Assembly: GCA_963578605.1 (NCBI GenBank)
Contig: CAUZEA010000091.1
Location: 1-23,833, forward strand
Length of the DNA stretch: 23,833 nucleotides
DNA from: JAKVCB01 sp963578605
GTDB taxonomy: Bacteria > Planctomycetota > Planctomycetia > Pirellulales > Lacipirellulaceae
Direction of reading: 5' to 3'
How positions within the stretch are numbered: the first letter of the stretch is position 1; each line of letters begins with the position of its first letter. The translations under genes were made by a program, and so were the position numbers. Positions 15,075 to 23,687 of this stretch are shown one piece after another. Under the pieces are notes generated by a model that was not told where the DNA came from, searched no databases, and saw only the letters and a list, made by a program, of their open reading frames with translations.

Positions 15075-16301
15075 ATGAACAGATCGAAACACCGACGCGA
15101 ATTTTTGCAGCAGGTGGGGGGCTTTGGGCTGGGTGGTCTGGCGCTAGGAGTTAACGTGGAAAGTGCTCGTGGGTTTTCCGCCAACGACACGATCCAAATC
15201 AGCGCCATCGGCACGGGTGGCCGTTGCCTCCGGCTCATGCGTAATCTCAAACAGTTGCCCGGTGTTCGCCTAACGGCCGTGTGCGATGTGTACGACGCCA
15301 ACCTGGAAGAAGCCAACAAGATTGCCGACCCGAACGCCTTCGTTACAAAATACTTTCCCGAGCTTCTTGCCCGCAAAGACGTCGATGCAGTCGTGATTTC
15401 CAGCCCTGATCATTGGCACGTGCCCATGACCATTGCGGCGTGCGAGGCAGGAAAAGATGTTTACGTTGAGAAACCATTGACACACATCCTGGCAGAGGGC
15501 GCACCGGTGATTGAGGCCGCGAATAGAACCGGGCGGATCGTTCAAGTGGGAATGTAGCAGCGGAGCTTGCCGCAAATTATCCGGGCTCGTGAAAAACTCA
15601 GAAGTGGCCAGATCGGCACGGTCTCGAAGGTGCATCTGACCTGGAACCGCAACCGGAAATTCGAGCGACCGAATTACCAAATTGACCCCAAGACGGTCGA
15701 CTGGAAGGCCTTCCTGGGTAACGCACCCGATCAGCCCTTCGATCCTTATCGATTTCGCACCTGGCGTTTTTTTTGGAACTTCGGCGGCGGCATTCTCACC
15801 GACTTGATGGTGCACCACCTGGACGTAATCCATTGGTTCTTCGAGTCCAACCAGCCCGCGCTGGCCACCGCGATCGGACACAACTACAACACCGCGGGTC
15901 TATGGGAAACGCCCGATACTATCCATTGCCTGCTCGATTATCCGGACGAGAAGTACCAGGTCTACTTTGAGGGGACGTTCTCCAACGCCCGCAACCGCGT
16001 GATGATCGAAATCATGGGGAGTGACGCCACTCTCTACATGGACCGCGGATGGTATGAAATATTTCCAGAACATAAAGGTGGTAAACACGAAAAATGGGGG
16101 CCCGGCGACGACGTGCGTCGAGGGCTCGACTTCTACAAGAACCCCGATGGCGGGATAATTCACCTGGCCAATTGGCTCGAGTGTATCCGCACCGGCAAAC
16201 AGCCAAACTGCACTGTGGAAGATGGAGTGCAGGCGGCAGCGGGAGCGCATCTTGGCAATCGCGCCTACCGGTCTGGCAAGGTCGTTCGCGCCGGGAACTG
16301 A
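15075..16301 (+). pseudogene. Gfo/Idh/MocA-family oxidoreductase with Tat signal, interrupted by an in-frame amber codon
   Basis: The two halves, 15075-15557 and 15558-16301, lie in one frame and differ only by TAG at 15555-15557. The first half has a twin-arginine signal (KHRREFLQQVGG), the Rossmann glycine motif AIGTGGRCLRL, DVDAVVISSPDHWHVPM and the catalytic-type EKPL motif. It ends at VQVGM, where the family normally continues with QQRS; the sequence after the stop is QRSLPQIIRAR, so a CAG to TAG change is likely. The second half has the usual C-terminal beta domain (GGGILTDLMVHHLDVIHWF). Intact, it would be about 408 residues, of normal length: a periplasmic NAD(P)-dependent or cofactor-bound sugar oxidoreductase. 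Ribosome site AAAAGGG precedes the ATG. It is either a fresh pseudogene, a sequencing error, or a readthrough codon. Confidence 0.85.
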
Positions 16302-16925
16302 CTACAGCTCTTTGATCTCGATGTCCTTGTACCAGACCTCGCTCGGGGGGCCAGAATGGATCTGCAGTCCGATGAATCCATTTTGCTCAATGTCATCATC
16401 CGGTTCGACATAATCCACAATTCTTAATCCGTTTATCCATAACTGAACTCGCTTTCCTACGCAGCGGATGACATAGTCGTTCCAATCATCAGGCTTCAGT
16501 ACCTTTTGCAGCTCGTTATCGTCGGGTGCCGCGAGTACCTTTCTGCGGCGAGATTCGTCGTAGAGCTTTCCCCACCAGCCGCTACCTACGTCGGCCTGGT
16601 AGCCGACCATCTCGTGATGATCGGGAACTCGTCGACTACGGATCTGAATCCCGGCGTTCAGGCCCTCGCCAACAGCACGGACTTTCAGACGCATCTCAAA
16701 GTTGTCGTATTCGGTCGTCGCACAAAGGAATTGATTAAGCGGAATCGATTCCTTTAAGGTACCGCCGACAATGGCACCGTCTTCGATACGGAATATTTTC
16801 CGGTTGCCTTCCCAACCTGCGAAAGACTTGCCATCAAATATCCGCACATAAGGTCTGCCGTTTTCGGCACTCGAAAATGCCGAAAGTATCAGCACAATCG
16901 CCGTTGAGATTGGTAAAGTACGCAT
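16302..16925 (-). CDS. Secreted DUF1080 (3-keto-disaccharide hydrolase-like) protein
   Basis: The 207-residue protein has a signal peptide (MRTLPISTAIVLILSAFSSA) and one DUF1080 domain of normal size. Landmarks are IFDGKSFAGWEG near residue 29, IEDGAIVGGT, YDNFEMRLKVRA, NAGIQIRSRRVPDHHEMVGYQADVG and a closing HSGPPSEVWYKDIEIKEL. The family has a concanavalin-like fold and includes hydrolases of 3-keto-glycosides, which fits next to a Gfo/Idh oxidoreductase that could make the 3-keto sugar. The genes converge: this stop (TAG) begins at the base after the oxidoreductase TGA, with no space for a terminator. A ribosome site AAGGG lies six bases before the ATG. Promoter not identified. Confidence 0.88.
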   Translation of the reverse strand: MRTLPISTAIVLILSAFSSAENGRPYVRIFDGKSFAGWEGNRKIFRIEDGAIVGGTLKESIPLNQFLCATTEYDNFEMRLKVRAVGEGLNAGIQIRSRRVPDHHEMVGYQADVGSGWWGKLYDESRRRKVLAAPDDNELQKVLKPDDWNDYVIRCVGKRVQLWINGLRIVDYVEPDDDIEQNGFIGLQIHSGPPSEVWYKDIEIKEL

Positions 16926-17443
16926 CGTAAACCCTTGGCGCTGGAGGCCGCACTACATTCCCTTTGCGTGAGTGGGGTCATGGTGCTCAATCCGATTGAA
17001 ACGTGATGAACTACGACGGTAACGTCAAGCAGATCCTATCTGCTACCACCTGATCGAACCAGATGGTGTGGTGCTGATAAAGCTACTCGACAACCCCACT
17101 TGCAAAGAGGCCGCGCCGGTCACGGCTAATCAGGCCGTCGACTTGGGTGTTTGGCCGGCTGGTGCACTGTTTAGCGGCCGGTCAACATACAGGGATCACG
17201 CAGCAGTACTGAGTCTCGATGCCGTTAACGTTATGATAGGTCCAGAACTGGCGAAGCTGTCACCAGCGGCCATTTGCAGTTACGGTCGCACTCCGGTGTG
17301 AGATATCGCGGTCGGTTGATGATATGATCGACATCGAATAGGTTAATAATATCCCTGCAATGCAAGATTTGTAAGACGCCTTGTCAAGGAGAACGGCTTA
17401 CTTGATTAGTCTCCGCTTTCGGAACAGGTCTGAAGGGAAACGA
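16926..17443. other. Intergenic region before the tandem glycosidase-like genes
   Basis: A plus frame of about 93 codons (open from 17023, GTG at 17068, stop at 17299-17301) has ordinary amino-acid composition but no domain, no ribosome site and no homology I recognise, so it is not called as a gene. It could be a decayed fragment. An AT-rich zone at 17310-17370 is a plausible promoter area for the gene at 17444, with no clear -35/-10 pair. Confidence 0.45.
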
Positions 17444-20400
17444 ATGAACATTGGAGAAGATATGACTGGAAGAACTGGAATAATGGCTAGTCGCTATAAG
17501 CAAATTTTTCGGACGGCTGGTTCGTCCAAACGCATTCAAAGCCATTTCGTTTTGGCCTTCATCTTGTGCGGCCTGTTTTTTTCGTTGGGGAGGCCGGCGG
17601 CAGGAGCCGACCCGGATGACTTCTGGAAGTTCTACGAGAAACATCCCCACATGCAGGATTACTTTCCCTTTGGTGTCTATGGCGGAGCCCAGGGCAACTG
17701 GACACCGTGGGGTCACTCACCCCAAGCGTACACGCGAATTCTCACCGGCCGCATGGCAGAGAACGGATTCAATGTTATCTGGGGAGGAAAAACTCCGTTC
17801 GCAATTCAGGAGGATGAGGGTGGCCCTTTGGTCCCTGCACCTTTTAACCGGTGGTTCTACGGGCAGGAACTTCCCTTGAAAGAGATAAAAATCTTTCCCA
17901 CCCTGATTAACTACATGCGGTTTAATAATGGAATTTTGGCGAAGTTCCAGCGGGAAGCACCTCCACTGAACGAAGCGGAGCTGGCTGAGGTCGAGGAAGA
18001 TCGAAAAGATTTTCTGGAGTTCGCCGGAAACCTGGGGAAAAAATATCCCGAGAGCATTATTGGCTTTATCTCCGATGATGAACCATTGCACCTCGCCCCG
18101 GGAATTGCCGCGATTCGTCTGATCGAAAAATATACCCAGCTTCCGGTGACCACCTGCAAACCCTCCTGGGGTGGCTTCAAAAGATTTGTCGGGCATATGC
18201 AGCCGATGACCGCCGACTGGTATCCTACCTGGGATGCGACCAGGGATAGCTGGTCGATCGCGAAAAAATTGCGGTGGCTGCGGGAAAACCACCCTGACCG
18301 GATCTTCTATTTTATTCCTCTGGCCGCGGCCTGGAGCATTCACGAACCTACCAAGCCGTGGTTAAAGGATTCCCGGCCCTCCCGGACCGAACTCCGTATG
18401 CAGTTCTGGCAGGCGCTTGCCTGGGGGACAAAAGGTTTCTTTTACTTCCATGTGGGGGGTCCGGTGATCCAACCTCAGTGGGCAGGAGGTCAGGACGGGC
18501 TTCTTAATTATCTCCTGTGGCCAAACGACGAACTCTGGGATGAACTGGGAAGTATTGGAAAAATGATAACCACCATTGGCCCGCTGCTTATTTCCTGCCG
18601 GCCGGATGTGAGCATGCCGCTGGAGGTCTTCAGTGGGCAGGTCCGTTATCCGGAATTTGAGGGCCCGGCCATTGATTATGGACTCCTGCAATGCATCAAG
18701 AATGACCGGTATTTCCTGATACCCTGGAACAACAGCCCCGACCGTCAGCAAAGCGGCACGATCCTACTTCCCGAAGCAATCCTGAACGGACGAAAGGTTT
18801 ACGATCTCGTCAATCTCCGGGAGGCCGCCCTGGAGAACGAGGACGGCAAGCAAGGCGTGGCGTTGACCCTCCCGCCGGGGGGAGGGCAGATATTTCTGAT
18901 CGCAAACGCTGAAGAGTTTGAACTCTGTCGCCAGACAATTCTGCGTCACAGGGTAAGGCATCCGCGAATCGTGGCCAGGATGCATCACCAGATAGCCGAG
19001 ACCAATGGGCTGAACCTGAAACGGCCGGAGAATGTTACCGGGCTGTTGGAAGCAGCGCAAGAGGCCGAGTCAGGGCATAACTGGGTGAAGGCGGCAGAAC
19101 TCTATCAGCAGGCCACCAATGCCATCAGGAAGAATGAAGCGGCGCTTCCGAATCGTGTACACGACGCTCGGGCCCACTTGGATCGGGTTGCCGAGATTCT
19201 AACCCAAACCGAAGACCTGTTCAGAACGCATACCAGGGTTCTCGATTTATCCTCAAGCTCGTCGTTATACGCTGCCCATGGGACCAACAAATACGCAGGC
19301 CATGAAATTCGAGAGTGGGCGGGTCTCACCAACATGTACCTTGATGCCTTGATCCGGAGCCGGGAAGGCACACACAGGGCAGCGTTGTCTCTGGCCTTCT
19401 TAAATACAGTCCTCACCCTGGAAGAGCTGGTGGAGAAGAATCATCAAGCAGTCAAGGCCGCCATCGAGAAGCGACTCGGTGAAATCCGCCAGCCGATCAA
19501 GCTGGCCTTCATAACTCCCGACAGGAACGAGGTTGGATACCACATGCTCCAGTCCTGGGCCTATGAGAATACTTCACCCACCTGGATAGCACCCGATGGG
19601 AAGGGGAAGTTGACCGATGAAAAAGGGACACCTGTGAATCTATCCGACTACGATGTGGTCTGGATTCATCAGCTGCGGTATGCCCAACCGGTGCCAGCAG
19701 GAGAAACCGTCGACCCAATGCAGGTACTGATGCCGGAACTGGTCAACGAGCAAACTGTCCAGGCGATGAAGGAGTATGTGAACCATGGGGGAGGACTGTT
19801 TCTCTCGGGCATTTCCGGCATTTATGCGCTATCTCTTGGGATAGAAAAGACCATGCCAAACCGCCTTCGGGAGAATGGCTACATGCTGAAAAGTTTAAGT
19901 ATCGGCCTTATTCCTGCGACCGGGTTTGAGAAACATCCGGTCTTTGATGGGTTGGCCCAAGATGGCTTCTTCACCAACGGGAACTGGCCCGAAATGAATC
20001 TGGTTTCGGAGTGTGCGTGGGAGTCGAAACTTCCCTCGGGCTTTACTGTTGCTAACGAACTCGATCAAACTTACGGCAGAGTTCCCGGCTATGCTGCGAT
20101 CGTGGAATACCGGCTCGGCAAGGGTACGGTCATTGTTTTCGGTGGCAAGTCCTGTGACTTCACTCCCGGGCTTGAGTTTTCGTTGCCGAAGGGGAATCAC
20201 CGCAGTGCGTTTCGCCGCAGGACGCGTCAGATCGCACTGAACACTCTCAGCTATATTGCTTCTGAAAAACAATTCGAGTCGGATCCGGCTGCCATTGCCA
20301 AGGTCTCCAAGAAGGACGAGCGGATCTATCTCCCGGTCCATGACTGGCTGTTCCGCACCGACCCCGAAAACATCGGTATGAAGAAGCGATGGGACAGGCC

Positions 20401-20752
20401 CGGCTTCGATACCGGCAGCTGGAAGCCTATCCCCATCGGTGTCAACTGGGAGTCGCACGGCTATGACTACGATGGTTACGCCTGGTATCGACGGACCTTT
20501 ACTGCTGCCAACAAACCGGGGAGTCGGGCAGTACTCCATTTCGGCGCCGTCGATGAGGAAGCGGTTGTCTACATCGATGGCAAGCTGGCAGGAAAACACC
20601 AGGAAGGGGTGGAGGGATGGCGCAAGCCCTTTGAATTTGACATTACCGATTTTCTGACCAGTTCGCCGGAAGAACACCTCATAGCAGTTCAGGTTCTCGA
20701 CAGTACGGCTGCCGGCGGTATCTGGAAACCTGTCTTTATTTCGTATGAGTAG
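17444..20752 (+). CDS. Secreted glycoside-hydrolase-like protein, tandem copy 1, with amidotransferase-like and sugar-binding-like C-terminal domains
   Basis: ATG at 17444 with GAAGGG eight bases before it is preferred; an earlier TTG at 17381 is in frame and ATG 17462 is a second option. The product is 1,102 residues. Order: a signal peptide (FVLAFILCGLFFSLGRPAAGA) ending near residue 55; a TIM-barrel-like domain (about 55-380) with WGGKTPF, SDDEP (Asp211, Asp212, Glu213) and GFFYFHVGG; a beta domain (about 385-490) with WNNSPDRQQSG, as seen at the end of family barrels; a helical linker (about 500-680); a class-I amidotransferase/ThuA-like domain (about 683-940) with YDVVWIHQLRY and NHGGGLFLSG; and a jelly-roll sugar-binding-like end (about 960-1102) with WYRRTF and AVVYIDGKLAGKH. 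The DDEP pair recalls substrate-assisted hexosaminidases, but the glycosidase family is not identified and activity is unproven. Secreted polysaccharide or glycoside degradation is likely. Confidence 0.75.
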   Translation: MNIGEDMTGRTGIMASRYKQIFRTAGSSKRIQSHFVLAFILCGLFFSLGRPAAGADPDDFWKFYEKHPHMQDYFPFGVYGGAQGNWTPWGHSPQAYTRILTGRMAENGFNVIWGGKTPFAIQEDEGGPLVPAPFNRWFYGQELPLKEIKIFPTLINYMRFNNGILAKFQREAPPLNEAELAEVEEDRKDFLEFAGNLGKKYPESIIGFISDDEPLHLAPGIAAIRLIEKYTQLPVTTCKPSWGGFKRFVGHMQPMTADWYPTWDATRDSWSIAKKLRWLRENHPDRIFYFIPLAAAWSIHEPTKPWLKDSRPSRTELRMQFWQALAWGTKGFFYFHVGGPVIQPQWAGGQDGLLNYLLWPNDELWDELGSIGKMITTIGPLLISCRPDVSMPLEVFSGQVRYPEFEGPAIDYGLLQCIKNDRYFLIPWNNSPDRQQSGTILLPEAILNGRKVYDLVNLREAALENEDGKQGVALTLPPGGGQIFLIANAEEFELCRQTILRHRVRHPRIVARMHHQIAETNGLNLKRPENVTGLLEAAQEAESGHNWVKAAELYQQATNAIRKNEAALPNRVHDARAHLDRVAEILTQTEDLFRTHTRVLDLSSSSSLYAAHGTNKYAGHEIREWAGLTNMYLDALIRSREGTHRAALSLAFLNTVLTLEELVEKNHQAVKAAIEKRLGEIRQPIKLAFITPDRNEVGYHMLQSWAYENTSPTWIAPDGKGKLTDEKGTPVNLSDYDVVWIHQLRYAQPVPAGETVDPMQVLMPELVNEQTVQAMKEYVNHGGGLFLSGISGIYALSLGIEKTMPNRLRENGYMLKSLSIGLIPATGFEKHPVFDGLAQDGFFTNGNWPEMNLVSECAWESKLPSGFTVANELDQTYGRVPGYAAIVEYRLGKGTVIVFGGKSCDFTPGLEFSLPKGNHRSAFRRRTRQIALNTLSYIASEKQFESDPAAIAKVSKKDERIYLPVHDWLFRTDPENIGMKKRWDRPGFDTGSWKPIPIGVNWESHGYDYDGYAWYRRTFTAANKPGSRAVLHFGAVDEEAVVYIDGKLAGKHQEGVEGWRKPFEFDITDFLTSSPEEHLIAVQVLDSTAAGGIWKPVFISYE
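17525..19797. repeat. 2,273-bp direct repeat, copy 1
   Basis: This segment matches 20820-23092 at a constant offset of 3,295 bases. The only difference I found is T17546 against C20841 (Phe to Leu in the signal peptide). Antisense open frames inside it are also identical, which supports near-identity at the DNA level. Both ends fall inside coding sequence: it starts at TCCAAACG and stops at GGGGGAGGACT. Confidence 0.92.
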
Positions 20753-20792
20753 AAAGTTTTCGGCATTTGTTACCGTTGTGGGAAAGTTCACG

Positions 20793-23639
20793 ATGCGAAA
20801 AAGCAACTTCATGCTGACATCCAAACGCATTCAAAGCCATCTCGTTTTGGCCTTCATCTTGTGCGGCCTGTTTTTTTCGTTGGGGAGGCCGGCGGCAGGA
20901 GCCGACCCGGATGACTTCTGGAAGTTCTACGAGAAACATCCCCACATGCAGGATTACTTTCCCTTTGGTGTCTATGGCGGAGCCCAGGGCAACTGGACAC
21001 CGTGGGGTCACTCACCCCAAGCGTACACGCGAATTCTCACCGGCCGCATGGCAGAGAACGGATTCAATGTTATCTGGGGAGGAAAAACTCCGTTCGCAAT
21101 TCAGGAGGATGAGGGTGGCCCTTTGGTCCCTGCACCTTTTAACCGGTGGTTCTACGGGCAGGAACTTCCCTTGAAAGAGATAAAAATCTTTCCCACCCTG
21201 ATTAACTACATGCGGTTTAATAATGGAATTTTGGCGAAGTTCCAGCGGGAAGCACCTCCACTGAACGAAGCGGAGCTGGCTGAGGTCGAGGAAGATCGAA
21301 AAGATTTTCTGGAGTTCGCCGGAAACCTGGGGAAAAAATATCCCGAGAGCATTATTGGCTTTATCTCCGATGATGAACCATTGCACCTCGCCCCGGGAAT
21401 TGCCGCGATTCGTCTGATCGAAAAATATACCCAGCTTCCGGTGACCACCTGCAAACCCTCCTGGGGTGGCTTCAAAAGATTTGTCGGGCATATGCAGCCG
21501 ATGACCGCCGACTGGTATCCTACCTGGGATGCGACCAGGGATAGCTGGTCGATCGCGAAAAAATTGCGGTGGCTGCGGGAAAACCACCCTGACCGGATCT
21601 TCTATTTTATTCCTCTGGCCGCGGCCTGGAGCATTCACGAACCTACCAAGCCGTGGTTAAAGGATTCCCGGCCCTCCCGGACCGAACTCCGTATGCAGTT
21701 CTGGCAGGCGCTTGCCTGGGGGACAAAAGGTTTCTTTTACTTCCATGTGGGGGGTCCGGTGATCCAACCTCAGTGGGCAGGAGGTCAGGACGGGCTTCTT
21801 AATTATCTCCTGTGGCCAAACGACGAACTCTGGGATGAACTGGGAAGTATTGGAAAAATGATAACCACCATTGGCCCGCTGCTTATTTCCTGCCGGCCGG
21901 ATGTGAGCATGCCGCTGGAGGTCTTCAGTGGGCAGGTCCGTTATCCGGAATTTGAGGGCCCGGCCATTGATTATGGACTCCTGCAATGCATCAAGAATGA
22001 CCGGTATTTCCTGATACCCTGGAACAACAGCCCCGACCGTCAGCAAAGCGGCACGATCCTACTTCCCGAAGCAATCCTGAACGGACGAAAGGTTTACGAT
22101 CTCGTCAATCTCCGGGAGGCCGCCCTGGAGAACGAGGACGGCAAGCAAGGCGTGGCGTTGACCCTCCCGCCGGGGGGAGGGCAGATATTTCTGATCGCAA
22201 ACGCTGAAGAGTTTGAACTCTGTCGCCAGACAATTCTGCGTCACAGGGTAAGGCATCCGCGAATCGTGGCCAGGATGCATCACCAGATAGCCGAGACCAA
22301 TGGGCTGAACCTGAAACGGCCGGAGAATGTTACCGGGCTGTTGGAAGCAGCGCAAGAGGCCGAGTCAGGGCATAACTGGGTGAAGGCGGCAGAACTCTAT
22401 CAGCAGGCCACCAATGCCATCAGGAAGAATGAAGCGGCGCTTCCGAATCGTGTACACGACGCTCGGGCCCACTTGGATCGGGTTGCCGAGATTCTAACCC
22501 AAACCGAAGACCTGTTCAGAACGCATACCAGGGTTCTCGATTTATCCTCAAGCTCGTCGTTATACGCTGCCCATGGGACCAACAAATACGCAGGCCATGA
22601 AATTCGAGAGTGGGCGGGTCTCACCAACATGTACCTTGATGCCTTGATCCGGAGCCGGGAAGGCACACACAGGGCAGCGTTGTCTCTGGCCTTCTTAAAT
22701 ACAGTCCTCACCCTGGAAGAGCTGGTGGAGAAGAATCATCAAGCAGTCAAGGCCGCCATCGAGAAGCGACTCGGTGAAATCCGCCAGCCGATCAAGCTGG
22801 CCTTCATAACTCCCGACAGGAACGAGGTTGGATACCACATGCTCCAGTCCTGGGCCTATGAGAATACTTCACCCACCTGGATAGCACCCGATGGGAAGGG
22901 GAAGTTGACCGATGAAAAAGGGACACCTGTGAATCTATCCGACTACGATGTGGTCTGGATTCATCAGCTGCGGTATGCCCAACCGGTGCCAGCAGGAGAA
23001 ACCGTCGACCCAATGCAGGTACTGATGCCGGAACTGGTCAACGAGCAAACTGTCCAGGCGATGAAGGAGTATGTGAACCATGGGGGAGGACTTCTCCTGA
23101 CAGGGATCTCCGGTCTCTACGCAATGGTGCTCGGAGTGGAAGAAACAATGCCAAACAGCATCAGGGAAAACAGCTACATTACACCTGTGTTGGCCGCTGG
23201 ATTTGCTTCCGCCGACGGTTTTGAGCAACATCCGGTCTTCAAAAACCTTCCGGCTGAGGGATTCTTTACGACTTGCAATTTCCCGTACCGTAACCTTTTA
23301 ACCGAGTGTGCCTGGAAAGCAAGAATTCCCTCAGGCAGCGTGATCGCCAACGAATTTGTGGAATATAAAAAGGGTGACGATCCCAACAGCGGTTCTCCGA
23401 ACAAGATTGGCGAGTATGCGGCTATCGTGGAATACTCACACGGAAAAGGGAAGATCATGGTTCTTGGGGGAAGGTCCTGCGATTTTACTCCACTAGCTCC
23501 CTATCCCGGTGAGCACTCCGACTTCTTGCGGAAAAGAGGCCGGGGTACTTTGCGAGACCAGATGAGGAAGCTGATGCTGAATGCTCTCATTTATTGCACC
23601 GGCTCGTCTGAGACAGATCTGAACAGGCAGAAATTTTGA
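20793..23639 (+). CDS. Secreted glycoside-hydrolase-like protein, tandem copy 2, without sugar-binding-like tail
   Basis: ATG at 20793 with GGGAAAG six bases before it is preferred, 40 bases after the stop of copy 1; an ATG at 20745 in frame overlaps that stop by eight bases and is an alternative. The product is 948 residues. After a distinct N-terminus (MRKSNFMLTS) it is the same as copy 1 from SKRIQSH onward (with Leu for Phe) up to NHGGG in the amidotransferase-like domain, including SDDEP (Asp193, Asp194, Glu195). Then it switches to a related but diverged sequence (ISGLYAMVLGVEETMPN..., HPVFKNL, AAIVEYSHGKGKIMVLGG, RSCDFTP) and stops. The jelly-roll tail of copy 1 is missing. Tail-to-tail protein similarity to copy 1 is roughly half of residues by eye. 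The two genes probably form one transcription unit. Confidence 0.75.
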   Translation: MRKSNFMLTSKRIQSHLVLAFILCGLFFSLGRPAAGADPDDFWKFYEKHPHMQDYFPFGVYGGAQGNWTPWGHSPQAYTRILTGRMAENGFNVIWGGKTPFAIQEDEGGPLVPAPFNRWFYGQELPLKEIKIFPTLINYMRFNNGILAKFQREAPPLNEAELAEVEEDRKDFLEFAGNLGKKYPESIIGFISDDEPLHLAPGIAAIRLIEKYTQLPVTTCKPSWGGFKRFVGHMQPMTADWYPTWDATRDSWSIAKKLRWLRENHPDRIFYFIPLAAAWSIHEPTKPWLKDSRPSRTELRMQFWQALAWGTKGFFYFHVGGPVIQPQWAGGQDGLLNYLLWPNDELWDELGSIGKMITTIGPLLISCRPDVSMPLEVFSGQVRYPEFEGPAIDYGLLQCIKNDRYFLIPWNNSPDRQQSGTILLPEAILNGRKVYDLVNLREAALENEDGKQGVALTLPPGGGQIFLIANAEEFELCRQTILRHRVRHPRIVARMHHQIAETNGLNLKRPENVTGLLEAAQEAESGHNWVKAAELYQQATNAIRKNEAALPNRVHDARAHLDRVAEILTQTEDLFRTHTRVLDLSSSSSLYAAHGTNKYAGHEIREWAGLTNMYLDALIRSREGTHRAALSLAFLNTVLTLEELVEKNHQAVKAAIEKRLGEIRQPIKLAFITPDRNEVGYHMLQSWAYENTSPTWIAPDGKGKLTDEKGTPVNLSDYDVVWIHQLRYAQPVPAGETVDPMQVLMPELVNEQTVQAMKEYVNHGGGLLLTGISGLYAMVLGVEETMPNSIRENSYITPVLAAGFASADGFEQHPVFKNLPAEGFFTTCNFPYRNLLTECAWKARIPSGSVIANEFVEYKKGDDPNSGSPNKIGEYAAIVEYSHGKGKIMVLGGRSCDFTPLAPYPGEHSDFLRKRGRGTLRDQMRKLMLNALIYCTGSSETDLNRQKF
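20820..23092. repeat. 2,273-bp direct repeat, copy 2
   Basis: Partner of 17525-19797. After base 23092 the two sequences stop matching within two codons and continue as clearly different DNA that still codes for related protein. Recombination between the copies would remove 3,295 bases and leave one gene with the copy-2 tail. Confidence 0.92.
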
Positions 23640-23687
23640 TTCTGCGTCTGACAAGATTACACCGGATATGGTATTCTCAACGTTGTG
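23640..23687. other. Short spacer after glycosidase-like copy 2
   Basis: It contains a 5-base inverted repeat CGTTG (23681-23685) / CAACG (23692-23696 or so) that runs into the first repeat unit. This is too weak to call a terminator. Confidence 0.3.

Noticed and set aside
17068..17301. Plus-strand 77-residue frame before the glycosidase-like genes
   Set aside because: GTG start without Shine-Dalgarno, no domain, no neighbour support.
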